NCBI RefSeq assembly: GCF_013364155.1
Contig: NZ_CP054916.1
Coordinates: 3,592,501 to 3,656,500 of the forward strand
Origin: Streptomyces sp. NA02950
GTDB taxonomy: Bacteria; Actinomycetota; Actinomycetes; Streptomycetales; Streptomycetaceae
DNA length: 64,000 bases
Direction of reading: 5' to 3'
The position numbers and the translations under genes were made by a program. Positions 1 through 7,100 of the stretch are shown one piece after another (positions within the stretch are counted from its first letter, which is position 1; each line of letters begins with the position of its first letter). The notes beneath the pieces are model-generated. The model saw only the letters and a list, made by a program, of their open reading frames with translations. It did no database searches and was not told where the DNA came from.

Positions 1-1
1 C

Positions 2-733
2 GGGGAGAAGGTCCACAGCGACCGTGAGGCGCCGTGGATGGCGACCCTCGCTGTCAAGGGCGACGAACCGCTGCTCCAGCGCGCCTCGTGCGGTGGCGCG
101 TTGATCGCGCCGACCAAGGTGCTCACCGCGGCGCACTGCGTCACCGTCGACGATCTGCCGCGGAGCGGCGAGTACCACATCGGCGCCCGGGTGCTGTCCG
201 GGGACCCCGGCCGGGTGGCGGGAATCGCGGGCGTCGATGTCCACCCCCGCTACCGGCTGCTGCCCTCCCCGCAGGACCCCGACAACCCGGCGGCCTCCAG
301 CGCGGCGTACGACATCGCGGTGGTCACCCTCGACCGCCCGGTGCGCGGCGTCCCGACCCTCCCCGTCGCCCGTGCGGCACCGTCGTCCGGCGCCACCGCC
401 ACCCTGTACGGCCACGGCCTCACCGGCCCCTCCACCCGCGGCGACGTCCTGCGCCGCGGCACCTACCGGACGCGGCCGGACGCCTCCTGCGCACCGGCCA
501 CCCCGGCCCCGGTGGACGGCCCGTCGGTCCTGTGCGGCCGCGGCGCACACGCCGTCGCCTGCACCGGGGACAGCGGCAGCCCCCTGGTGGCCCGGCGGCA
601 CGGCAGACGAGCGGTCGTGGGCGTCTTCAGCTTCGGGATTGAGACCGCGGGCAAGCCCTGCGGTTCCCCCGGCCCGAACTTCTTCACCGATGTCGCCGCC
701 GTCCACGCGTGGCTCACGACGAGGGCGTCCTGA
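2..733 (+). CDS. Trypsin-like serine protease (S1 family), 5' end outside window
   Basis: Chymotrypsin-fold secreted endopeptidase; the N-terminus lies beyond the left edge, and the visible frame is open from base 2. The entering residues (GEKVHSDREAPWMATL) match the strand just after the activation site of S1 proteases. Counting from the ATG at 38, the triad is His33 in AAHC, Asp92 in YDIAVV and Ser179 in GDSGSP. Cys pairs flank the His and Ser loops as in bacterial trypsins. The visible part is about 243 residues, a nearly complete catalytic domain, so mainly the signal or propeptide is missing. Substrate specificity cannot be told from sequence alone. The next gene is convergent (stop 20 bases away). 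Confidence 0.88.
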   Translation, partial: GEKVHSDREAPWMATLAVKGDEPLLQRASCGGALIAPTKVLTAAHCVTVDDLPRSGEYHIGARVLSGDPGRVAGIAGVDVHPRYRLLPSPQDPDNPAASSAAYDIAVVTLDRPVRGVPTLPVARAAPSSGATATLYGHGLTGPSTRGDVLRRGTYRTRPDASCAPATPAPVDGPSVLCGRGAHAVACTGDSGSPLVARRHGRRAVVGVFSFGIETAGKPCGSPGPNFFTDVAAVHAWLTTRAS

Positions 734-752
734 CACATCCACTGACGCAAGG

Positions 753-1403
753 TCAGGCGGCCTTGCCCCGGTCGGCCAGCAGGTTGACGGCGAAGCCGAA
801 GAAGGCGATCCCGCTGACCTGCTCCATCCGCCTCCGGAAGGCGGGCCGCCTGAGCCGGTCCGCCAGCGCGGAGGCGGCACCCGAGACCACCCAGTACCAG
901 ACGGCCAACTCGACGATGTCGATGGCCGTGAGCAGCAGCGTCATGGTGAAGACGGACTCCCCGTGCGGGGTGAACTGGGGTATGAGACTCATGTAGAACA
1001 CCCCGGCCTTGGGGTTGAGCAGATTGGTCCCCACCCCCGCCCGGAACGCGGCCCACCGCCCCCGCGCCCCCTCCTCGACCACCACACGTTCCACGCCCGC
1101 GCTCCCGCCGGCGGCCACCTTCCCCGACCGCCACAGCGCCGAGGCCCCGAGCCACACCAGATACGCGGCACCCGCGATCCGCAGGGCGTCGTACGCGAAC
1201 CGCGAGGCCGTCAGCAGCGCGGTGAGCCCGACGGCGGTCGCGACACCCCACACCACACACCCGGCGAGGATCCCGAGCGCGGAGGCGAGCCCGGCGGACC
1301 GCCCCTGGGAGACGGAGGTCCGCAACACCAGCAGGGTGTCCAGCCCGGGAGTGATATTGATCAGCGCGGCAACACCGGCGAAGGCAAGAGCTGAAGTGAG
1401 CAT
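753..1403 (-). CDS. LysE/RhtB-family amino-acid exporter
   Basis: A 216-residue polytopic membrane protein of the LysE/RhtB efflux family, which exports basic or other amino acids across the cytoplasmic membrane. The N-terminal helix with NITPGLDTLLVLR is the family signature, followed by G-rich helices (LGILAGCVVWGVATAVGLTAL) and the AYLVWLGASALW segment. Length is normal (about 205-215). It is transcribed leftward, convergent with the protease gene. Upstream (1404-1500) is a terminator-like hairpin that probably belongs to the tRNA-Ala transcript. The exported substrate is not predictable. Confidence 0.9.
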   Translation of the reverse strand: MLTSALAFAGVAALINITPGLDTLLVLRTSVSQGRSAGLASALGILAGCVVWGVATAVGLTALLTASRFAYDALRIAGAAYLVWLGASALWRSGKVAAGGSAGVERVVVEEGARGRWAAFRAGVGTNLLNPKAGVFYMSLIPQFTPHGESVFTMTLLLTAIDIVELAVWYWVVSGAASALADRLRRPAFRRRMEQVSGIAFFGFAVNLLADRGKAA

Positions 1404-1464
1404 GCCCGCACGCTAGGCCCCGGCCCCTCCCGCCAACGACCCGTTTTCCTCTCGCCCGTACCAG

Positions 1465-1498
1465 AAAGCCCCCGCCGGATTTCTCCTGCGGGGGCTTT
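1465..1498 (-). terminator. Strong hairpin, probable original terminator of tRNA-Ala
   Basis: AAAGCCCCCGC at 1465-1475 pairs perfectly with GCGGGGGCTTT at 1488-1498 (11-bp stem, 12-base loop). No gene ends here now. Removing the 5.4-kb insertion would place it 3 bases beyond the 8-bp repeat next to the tRNA-Ala 3' end, so I infer it was that tRNA's terminator. Confidence 0.75.
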
Positions 1499-1501
1499 GA
1501 G

Positions 1502-1509
1502 CTGCGGTG
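1502..1509. repeat. Left copy of 8-bp target duplication
   Basis: CTGCGGTG occurs here and again at 6946-6953, exactly outside the two inverted-repeat ends of the inserted element. The right copy overlaps the last two positions of the tRNA-Ala gene. Confidence 0.75.
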
Positions 1510-1510
1510 G

Positions 1511-2121
1511 GCCGTTCACGAGTGAGGGTTACCTGCTTCGATGAGGCGGGGTTCAAGATCTTTTCCTAGGAGGAGAGTGATCGTTCCCCAGAGACCGCTG
1601 GGGACTGAGCGCGGGCGGTGTCCGGCCCTGAGTGGTCATTGACAGATGCCGATTAGGAGGCTGTCGGATGGCATCTCTGCGGGGACGTACCAGCTCAACC
1701 CGCCTGCCCTCCGCGGGGACGGATCGACGAGTTAGACGATGGATCGAGAATATCGCCTGGTCAGAGGGCATGTGGAGTGTTTGACGGAACTCGCGATGCC
1801 TGGTGGAGTGGTGCCGCGGTGCGCTGCCGTCCGTTGCCGGATGGCAGCGCGGCGGCCAGGTGCTGAAGCACCCGGCCGCCGCAAGAACCAGCGAGGTGCA
1901 ACTCGCTGATCAACGAATCCCTAGCGAAGGACTCTGCCTTGAGCGTATCAAGCAGGAATTCAGCCAGGCCCGCTCCGTTACCCAGGGAAACAGCCGCTGG
2001 CGACGATGGGGGTCGTTATCGGACTTCGTGCACGTTGTGGAGTGAGCGTTGTCCTTTGTCGACGTGCGACAGTGGCCCGGCGTGCGGGGTAGGTGTCACG
2101 TCGCAATGCCAGTTGTCGTCG
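1511..2121. other. Left part of insertion with no supported gene
   Basis: About 600 bases with low coding signal. Short open frames on both strands lack ribosome sites and protein-like composition. Two copies of a CGGGGAC core at 1677-1686 and 1711-1720 are 34 bases apart, too few for an array. Probably subterminal element DNA or decayed cargo. Confidence 0.5.
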
Positions 2122-2301
2122 ATGACGTCTCTGCGTCCCGCTGCATCGCTGAACTGGTGCGCTGGGGCGATGATGCTCGCCGCGCTGCTGATCGGAGCGG
2201 CTCTTATCGTGACTGATCACGCAACCACTCCTGAAGCCGCGGCTTACGTCTCGCCGGTCTTCACGATGGCGGGTGTGACGATTCACGGTCGGCATCAGTG
2301 A
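2122..2301 (+). CDS. Possible small membrane-anchored protein in transposon cargo
   Basis: A 59-residue frame with one hydrophobic stretch (MMLAALLIGAALIV, about residues 17-30) and a polar tail. It ends 8 bases before a perfect hairpin (2310-2341), which suggests a real 3' end. No good Shine-Dalgarno sequence precedes the ATG at 2122. The ATG at 2170 is an alternative. No family recognised; it may be a fragment of an older gene. Confidence 0.25.
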   Translation: MTSLRPAASLNWCAGAMMLAALLIGAALIVTDHATTPEAAAYVSPVFTMAGVTIHGRHQ

Positions 2302-2309
2302 TCCACTTG

Positions 2310-2341
2310 TGCAGGCTCAGCGTCCACACGCTGAGCCTGCA
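2310..2341. terminator. Perfect 14-bp hairpin (bidirectional terminator?)
   Basis: TGCAGGCTCAGCGT at 2310-2323 and its exact complement at 2328-2341 with a CCAC loop. It lies between the small rightward frame ending at 2301 and the leftward frame ending at 2317, so it could terminate both. Confidence 0.6.
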
Positions 2342-2511
2342 CTATTGCCGTGAGGCTGCGGTGATCTCGTGCTTCTGTGATCCTGCCCTGGCAGGAAACC
2401 TCGTCCAGGCAGGTCATGCAGCGTGTCGGTACTCATGGAGGATGCCGCCGAGGCGAGCTCCTTCTTTTCCAGCCGGGCAATCTCCAACTGGAGCGTGTCG
2501 CTGCTTGCCAT
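2317..2511 (-). pseudogene. Small coiled-coil frame, likely truncated gene start
   Basis: A 64-residue leftward frame. The first 20 residues (MASSDTLQLEIARLEKKELA) form a heptad-like coiled coil and are preceded by a purine-rich site (AGAGAGGAA) 6-7 bases before the ATG, so initiation looks genuine. After that the composition becomes low-complexity (Ser/Pro/His-rich) and unlike a folded domain. This suggests that the original downstream part was lost by frameshift or deletion. I do not recognise the parent family. It lies inside the 5.4-kb insertion. Confidence 0.35.
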
Positions 2512-2765
2512 CGGGGTTCCTCTCTTTGGACACACTCCTCCACGTGGCACCGAGGGTCTCCGTGAACGGGGGGCGCGAACGGCACAGGGACGGCAGACGT
2601 GCGTCAGGGCAGCACAGCCAGCTACCCAGTCAGGGCCTCGGTCTGCGGGCGGCACAGCGATCCCTGTCAACTGCCAGACCTACTTGGCCGTTTGGGCGTC
2701 TGGCACGACTGGCATTCTCTACGATGTCTGGCGTTGCGCTGATGTGCTGGCGGATAGGGGGCTGA

Positions 2766-3377
2766 ATGGGCTCGGTGGGCATGGACGAGGTGGATGCGGC
2801 ACCGGGGCTGCGGACTGCCGTCGGGTTCTATACCGGCAAGGTCGACCGGCTGCGGCAGCGGCAAGCGGACCTGGAAGCCGAGCTTGAGGCTGTGCGGGCC
2901 GAACTGGCCAAGGCCAGTAGCGCCCGCGACCAGCTGGCTGAGGCCCTGGAAGAGATCCTCGCTGACGCTCCGGCGCCACAGGAGGAGCCCGCTGCTGCCT
3001 CGCCTCCCGGCCCTGCTCCCGAGCCGGAGGACGTGCCTACCCCGCCCCGCGAGGACAAGGCGACCGGTGCCGGTGATCGATCGGAGCACAAGCACCAGAA
3101 GCCGTCCGGCAAGCGTGCGACAGCCCGGTCGACGGCGTCCGGGGAGCTGATGCAGGCGGTTCTGCAGATCCTGGTGACGGCCGGGCGTCCGCTGTCGGCG
3201 AAGGACATCACCGAGGCGCTGGGACGGCCGACGACGGGTCAGGAGGGACGGGCTCCCATCGAGACGACCCGCAGGACCTGCAAGCGGCTGGTGAAGAACG
3301 GCCGGGCCGTCGAGGATCCGGTCGGCGTGTTCGCTGTCGCCCGGGCCGAGGAACCGCCGGTGAAGGGAGCCGCCTGA
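2766..3377 (+). CDS. Coiled-coil plus winged-helix-like protein, unknown function
   Basis: A 203-residue protein carried by the insertion. Residues about 15-65 are a strong coiled coil (VDRLRQRQADLEAELEAVRAEL) and residues about 68-120 a Pro/Ala/Glu-rich linker. Residues about 125-195 resemble a small winged-helix domain (LMQAVLQILVTAGRPLSAKDITEALGR, then TRRTCKRLVKNGRAVEDP for recognition helix and wing). This layout suggests an oligomeric DNA-binding protein, possibly an accessory or regulator of the element. A strong terminator follows at 3400-3431. The ATG at 2781 is an alternative start. I do not recognise a characterised homologue. Confidence 0.7.
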   Translation: MGSVGMDEVDAAPGLRTAVGFYTGKVDRLRQRQADLEAELEAVRAELAKASSARDQLAEALEEILADAPAPQEEPAAASPPGPAPEPEDVPTPPREDKATGAGDRSEHKHQKPSGKRATARSTASGELMQAVLQILVTAGRPLSAKDITEALGRPTTGQEGRAPIETTRRTCKRLVKNGRAVEDPVGVFAVARAEEPPVKGAA

Positions 3378-3399
3378 CGACGCGCCCCCGATAAGAGAT

Positions 3400-3431
3400 G
3401 TTCCCTCCTCCCGTTGCGGGGAGGAGGGAAC
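3400..3431 (+). terminator. Terminator after coiled-coil/wHTH gene
   Basis: GTTCCCTCCTCCC (3400-3412) pairs with GGGAGGAGGGAAC (3419-3431) around a 6-base loop, 23 bases after the stop at 3377. Confidence 0.7.
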
Positions 3432-3542
3432 CGGTTCTGTTGAGTTTGGACCCTCTTCAGAACCTTTGACGTGGACCCTCTCGTAGTGGCTCACGCATCC
3501 CCGAGGTTAGAGCAACGCTGCTCGCCTCGGGGGGTGCGTGGC

Positions 3543-3905
3543 CTATTTCGTCGTTCCCGGGTCGGGTAGTACTTGGGGGCGGGAAGGCCGGTTTTGATGC
3601 GCGATGGGCGTTCCGCCGTGGGGCGGATACAGCGGTACGGCAAGGAAGTTCTCCAGGCGGGCCACGGTGGCGATGTCGGGCCAGCAACGGCCGGCGAGGA
3701 GATCGGCGATGGCCTGCCGGTTGACCCCGGAGCCGGCGGCGGCCTGCCGCAGGCTCCTTCCCTGCTTCTCCAGTGCGGCGGCGAGGCCGCGGGCGATGTC
3801 CTGGACGACGACGGCGGCCTGGTCGCCGAGGATTGCGTCGGGCCAGGCTTCCGGATCGCGGGCAAGCTCGCGCGGCGGCCTGCTGCGGGCCAAACCTCCC
3901 ACCAT
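3543..3905 (-). CDS. XRE-family helix-turn-helix regulator of the insertion
   Basis: A 120-residue DNA-binding protein. The start is fixed by AAGGAG 9 bases before the ATG at 3905. The region about residues 35-90 is a Cro/CI-type helix-turn-helix: VVVQDIARGLAAALEKQGRSL, then RQAAAGSGVNRQAIADLLAG (recognition helix) and PDIATVARLENFL. The C-terminal 30 residues are polar and Pro-rich. It is divergent from the recombinase-like gene, with only 75 bases between the chosen starts, so it probably represses its own promoter and the recombinase/transposase pair. The targets are inferred; no operator is proven. Confidence 0.75.
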   Translation of the reverse strand: MVGGLARSRPPRELARDPEAWPDAILGDQAAVVVQDIARGLAAALEKQGRSLRQAAAGSGVNRQAIADLLAGRCWPDIATVARLENFLAVPLYPPHGGTPIAHQNRPSRPQVLPDPGTTK

Positions 3906-3980
3906 GTCGATGCACTCCTTTCCGTGAAGATCGGCTTCGACCCCTTCACCGGCTGCTTGTCCAGCCGGTTTCGTTGGTCT

Positions 3981-4907
3981 GTGACGCTGAGTCCTGAGGT
4001 CTCCCGCAAGATCCGCCAGTACCGCCCCCGGCTGCCGCAACGTCGGTGGGCGCCGGTCGCCGACCTGGTGAGGGCGACGGTATCGGCTGCCGCCCCGGCC
4101 ACCTGCTACGAGGCGGGACATCTGCTGCATGTGGTGGGTCGGCTGGCGGTGTGGGCGGACGGCTGCGGGTTTCCGCCGGATCCTGACGTGTGGATGCGGA
4201 CGGAGACGATCGACGCGTTCGTGCTGGCAGGCTGCCCGGGCATGGACGGATCGACGGTGCAGACCTACCGGTCCTGGTTGCGGCGGGTACGCGAGGCTCT
4301 GGTCTGGGTACAGCGCGGCGAAGCCCCGCCCGCACGGCTGTCCTCGCCGCGTAACCCGCAACCACCCTACGAATCCGGGGAGGTGTCGCGGCTGCGCGAC
4401 TGGGCAGCTCACCTGCCGGGCCGAGCGCGGTTGGACGGGCTCGCATTGATGGCGCTGGGCACCGGATGCGGCCTGGCCCCCGGCGAAATCGTCCGCGTCC
4501 GCGGCAGCCACATCCGCATCACTTCCAGTGGGGTCGCGGTGCTGGACCAGGACATGCTGGGGCGTCTGGTCGCCTGCCGGGCCGGGTGGGAAGCGGCCCT
4601 CGCCGAGATGGCCGAGACAGCAGGGACGGATTTTGTGTTCCGGCCCGGCCGGAAAGTGACAGCGGCGAAGAACCTCCTCTCCTCCTGGCCCCTCCGTCAC
4701 CGGCCCCACGCCGGTCTCCCACCGCTGTCGGCCCGCCGGCTGCGGTCGACCTGGATCGTGCGGTTGCTGGCCGAAGGCATCAGCCCAGCCGTGATCGCAT
4801 CCGCTGCGGGCATGGCCTCCCCCGCCGGGCTTGCCCCCTACCACCGCTGGGTTCCACCGCTGCCGCAGGAGGAAGTCATCCGGCTGTTGCGCGGGCACGG
4901 CTGGTGA
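3981..4907 (+). CDS. Tyrosine-recombinase-like protein with missing catalytic residues
   Basis: About 308 residues from the GTG at 3981; a GTG at 3924 is also in frame but leaves only 18 bases to the divergent regulator. The N-terminal half resembles a core-binding (SAM-like) domain. The C-terminal half resembles the catalytic fold of phage-type integrases: ALGTGCGLAPGEIVRVRGSHI aligns with box I and ARRLRSTWIVRLLAEGI with box II, and PYHRW carries a possible nucleophile Tyr. The box-I Arg appears replaced by Ala (CGLAPGE) and the GH of the usual LGH is GM. It may therefore be inactive as a recombinase and act only as a DNA-binding partner. Its stop overlaps the transposase start (TGATG at 4905-4909), implying coupled translation. 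Confidence 0.65.
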   Translation: MTLSPEVSRKIRQYRPRLPQRRWAPVADLVRATVSAAAPATCYEAGHLLHVVGRLAVWADGCGFPPDPDVWMRTETIDAFVLAGCPGMDGSTVQTYRSWLRRVREALVWVQRGEAPPARLSSPRNPQPPYESGEVSRLRDWAAHLPGRARLDGLALMALGTGCGLAPGEIVRVRGSHIRITSSGVAVLDQDMLGRLVACRAGWEAALAEMAETAGTDFVFRPGRKVTAAKNLLSSWPLRHRPHAGLPPLSARRLRSTWIVRLLAEGISPAVIASAAGMASPAGLAPYHRWVPPLPQEEVIRLLRGHGW

Positions 4908-6709
4908 TGGCCCGGCCTGCCCAGGACGAGACGACCGCGCGCGCTCTGCGGCCCCGGTTCCGTCCCGGGAAGCTGACCATGATCCCCAACTCCAAAGTCG
5001 GACAGCTGCTGACACTGCTGGACCGTTCCGGGCTGCCCCAACAGATGGAAGACCTGCTGCACGGGCGGCCCGGGCCCGCGGGGGTGCGGCCGCGCACCGT
5101 GCTGGCCGGGCTGTTGCTGTCCGCCTACTACACCGGCCGGGCCACGATCGCCGAGGCCTGGCGGATCCTCCACTTCCGCCTTGAGTCCAGGGCCCGCACC
5201 TGGCTGGGCATCCCCGACAAGCCACCCGCTACGGCGCGGGAGGGCATCGCGGCCAGCCGACGCCTCTACCGAGGCTGGGACCGCATCACCACCGTGCTGG
5301 ACCCTGCACGATGCGACCGCCGGGCCCGCCTGTCCCTGGCCGACGCCGAAGCCTACGCGGACGGATGGGACGTCCCCTCCGGGAGGAAGACCGCCGAGCG
5401 CCTGCAGCGGCTGGCCAACCAACTGGTCCTCACCCCGGTCCGCCTCGCCCGCCAACGCGGATACCTGCGGGGCTGGCGAGGCGATATCGGCGTCGACGCA
5501 ACCGCGATCCCGGTCCTTGCCCGCCCTCGCAGTGAACGCGCCGGCACCGCCTCGGTCGAGATCACCGCGGGCTGGCACTACAGCGCAGGCTCCGACGAGC
5601 CCACCTTCGGCTACAGCGCCAGCTTCGTGGTCGCCGCACACTCCCGCCACCCCAAGGAACAGGCCGGAAAACCGACGGCCTACCCGCAACTGTGTGTCGG
5701 CCTGATCCTGGACACCCCCACCGTCCGCACCGGCCCCAACGCCCTCACCGCGCTCACACAGCTCGGCGAACTGGGACTGCCGGCCGGCACCTGCGCGGCC
5801 GACCGCGCCTACACCGGGTGCGCGCCGGAGAACTTCCAGATCCCCGTACGCCTCCTCGGCTACCGCCTCGCCCTGGACTACAAAGTGGAGGACCGCGGAC
5901 AACAGGGCAGTTGGAAGGGCGCCTTGCTGATCGACGGCTCCCTGGCCTGCCCCCACACGCCCACCGCACTCGCCCAGGCGACCCAGGGCGCGGACGATGA
6001 CGCCGTGCGCCTGCCGTCCGAGGAACTGCAAGCGGCGATCGCCGAGCGGGAACCGTACTTCCTCAAGACCAAACAAGGACCCGACGCCCGAGGCACCATA
6101 CGCCTGCACTGCCCAGCGGCCGGTCCGTCGCCGTCGGTGAACTGCCCCCGCCGTGACCGGCTCCGCCCCGGCAAACCGCGTGGCTCCGGACCGCCACCCG
6201 CGGTGATCAACCTCGCCGACACCCGCAAACGCGCCGCGCACCCCGCCGCACGGCCCACCGTCCAGCTGCCCGGCGACGAATGGCTCACCCGTCCCCCCGC
6301 CGAAGAACTGCCAGACGTCTGCGGCAAGTCCGCTATCAACGTCCCCGCCGACGCCCACGGTGACCGGAAGATCGCGAAGTTCCGGCAGGACAGCCACTAC
6401 CTGACGGGCACCTGGACCGCGACCTACAAACCGATCCGCTCGCACAACGAAGGAATCCACGGCCGTCTCAAGAGCGGCGAGATGGACATCGGGAACCCGA
6501 AACACCGCCCCGCGCCAGGCCAGGTCGCCCAGACCCTCCTGGTCGCCATCATGGTCACCATCGGCAACCTCGACATCCTGGAGACCTGGCTCTACCAGCG
6601 CACCGGCACCGAACTCACGGACACCGACTACGCAGCGGCCCCACCAGCGACCGGACCGGACACCGATCCGCCTGAGACAACAGGGCGGCCACCTCCACCC
6701 GCCGGATGA
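4907..6709 (+). CDS. DDE transposase-like protein
   Basis: A 600-residue protein translated from an ATG overlapping the previous stop. Candidate catalytic acids are Asp197 (GVDATAIP), Asp299 (CAADRAY) and Glu515 (SHNEGIHGRLK), an order and spacing typical of DDE transposases with a long insertion between the second Asp and the Glu. Two Cys pairs (LHCP, NCPRR, about residues 402-413) may bind zinc. The N-terminal region (KVGQLLTLLDRSGLPQQMEDLL) looks like a helical DNA-binding part. The C-terminal 40 residues are Pro/Thr-rich. With the terminal repeats and 8-bp duplication around it, it is the likely mover of the element. Similar proteins in Streptomyces are often labelled only transposase. 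Confidence 0.7.
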   Translation: MARPAQDETTARALRPRFRPGKLTMIPNSKVGQLLTLLDRSGLPQQMEDLLHGRPGPAGVRPRTVLAGLLLSAYYTGRATIAEAWRILHFRLESRARTWLGIPDKPPATAREGIAASRRLYRGWDRITTVLDPARCDRRARLSLADAEAYADGWDVPSGRKTAERLQRLANQLVLTPVRLARQRGYLRGWRGDIGVDATAIPVLARPRSERAGTASVEITAGWHYSAGSDEPTFGYSASFVVAAHSRHPKEQAGKPTAYPQLCVGLILDTPTVRTGPNALTALTQLGELGLPAGTCAADRAYTGCAPENFQIPVRLLGYRLALDYKVEDRGQQGSWKGALLIDGSLACPHTPTALAQATQGADDDAVRLPSEELQAAIAEREPYFLKTKQGPDARGTIRLHCPAAGPSPSVNCPRRDRLRPGKPRGSGPPPAVINLADTRKRAAHPAARPTVQLPGDEWLTRPPAEELPDVCGKSAINVPADAHGDRKIAKFRQDSHYLTGTWTATYKPIRSHNEGIHGRLKSGEMDIGNPKHRPAPGQVAQTLLVAIMVTIGNLDILETWLYQRTGTELTDTDYAAAPPATGPDTDPPETTGRPPPPAG

Positions 6710-6742
6710 CCAACCCGCGGAACAGCCACACAACCTCATGAC

Positions 6743-6776
6743 GACGGCCAGCCCCGGAGCCCCGGGGCTGGCCGTC
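6743..6776 (+). terminator. Terminator after transposase
   Basis: A 15-bp stem: GACGGCCAGCCCCGG (6743-6757) with its complement at 6762-6776 around a 4-base loop, 33 bases after the transposase stop. Confidence 0.75.
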
Positions 6777-6928
6777 ATGCTCACGCAACCGCACGACAGC
6801 AGACCAGCGCACCTCCAGACGCAGTTCGCCGCCATCCACCACCCCGAACAGCCTCGAACAGACCCCGGAAACGACAAAGACCCCGACCGATCATGAAGAT
6901 CGGCGGGATCTCGTCAACCGAACCTGAG

Positions 6929-6953
6929 CTAACTCAAGAACGGCCCTGCGGTG
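6929..6953. repeat. Right inverted repeat and right 8-bp target duplication
   Basis: 6929-6945 is the inverted partner of 1510-1526 (14/17). 6946-6953 is CTGCGGTG, the second copy of the flanking direct repeat. It runs into the tRNA gene, whose last base is at 6952. Confidence 0.7.
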
Positions 6954-7025
6954 GACCTGAGGGGATTTGAACCCCTGACCCCCTCGATGCGAACGAGGTG
7001 CGCTACCAGTCTGCGCCACAGGCCC
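6952..7025 (-). tRNA. tRNA-Ala (anticodon CGC)
   Basis: A 74-base cloverleaf on the minus strand: acceptor GGGCCTG/CAGGTCC, D arm GCGC/GCGC with the AGACTGGTA loop, anticodon arm CCTCG/CGAGG with loop TTCGCAT (anticodon CGC, reads GCG alanine codons), a five-base variable region, and T arm AGGGG/CCCCT with TTCAAAT. The discriminator is A, and CCA is not encoded (the next bases are CCG). The 3' end abuts the inserted element. Confidence 0.95.
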
Positions 7026-7100
7026 TTGCAACGAGTGAAACTCTAGCATCCCGCGCGGGCTGCTCGGAAATCCGTTCCGCGCTGGTCAGTGGAGTGCGCA

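Larger units (their letters stand above)
1510..6945. mobile_element. 5.4-kb transposon-like insertion at tRNA-Ala 3' end
   Basis: The left end (1510-1526, GGCCGTTCACGAGTGAG) and the reverse complement of the right end (6929-6945, GGCCGTTCTTGAGTTAG) agree at 14 of 17 positions, including the outer 8. Both are bounded by the direct repeat CTGCGGTG. The interior holds a DDE transposase-like gene, a tyrosine-recombinase-like gene, a divergent XRE regulator, a coiled-coil/winged-helix gene and small or broken frames on the left. The ends and duplication are read directly. That the DDE protein moves the element is inference; its family is not one I can name with confidence. Confidence 0.75.

Noticed and set aside
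1677..1720. Two CGGGGAC cores as a possible type I-E CRISPR pair
   Set aside because: Spacing is 34 bases, the surrounding sequence is not repeated and only two copies exist.
1553..2045. Several 60-80-codon frames in the left part of the insertion
   Set aside because: No ribosome sites, poor codon bias and no recognisable domains.
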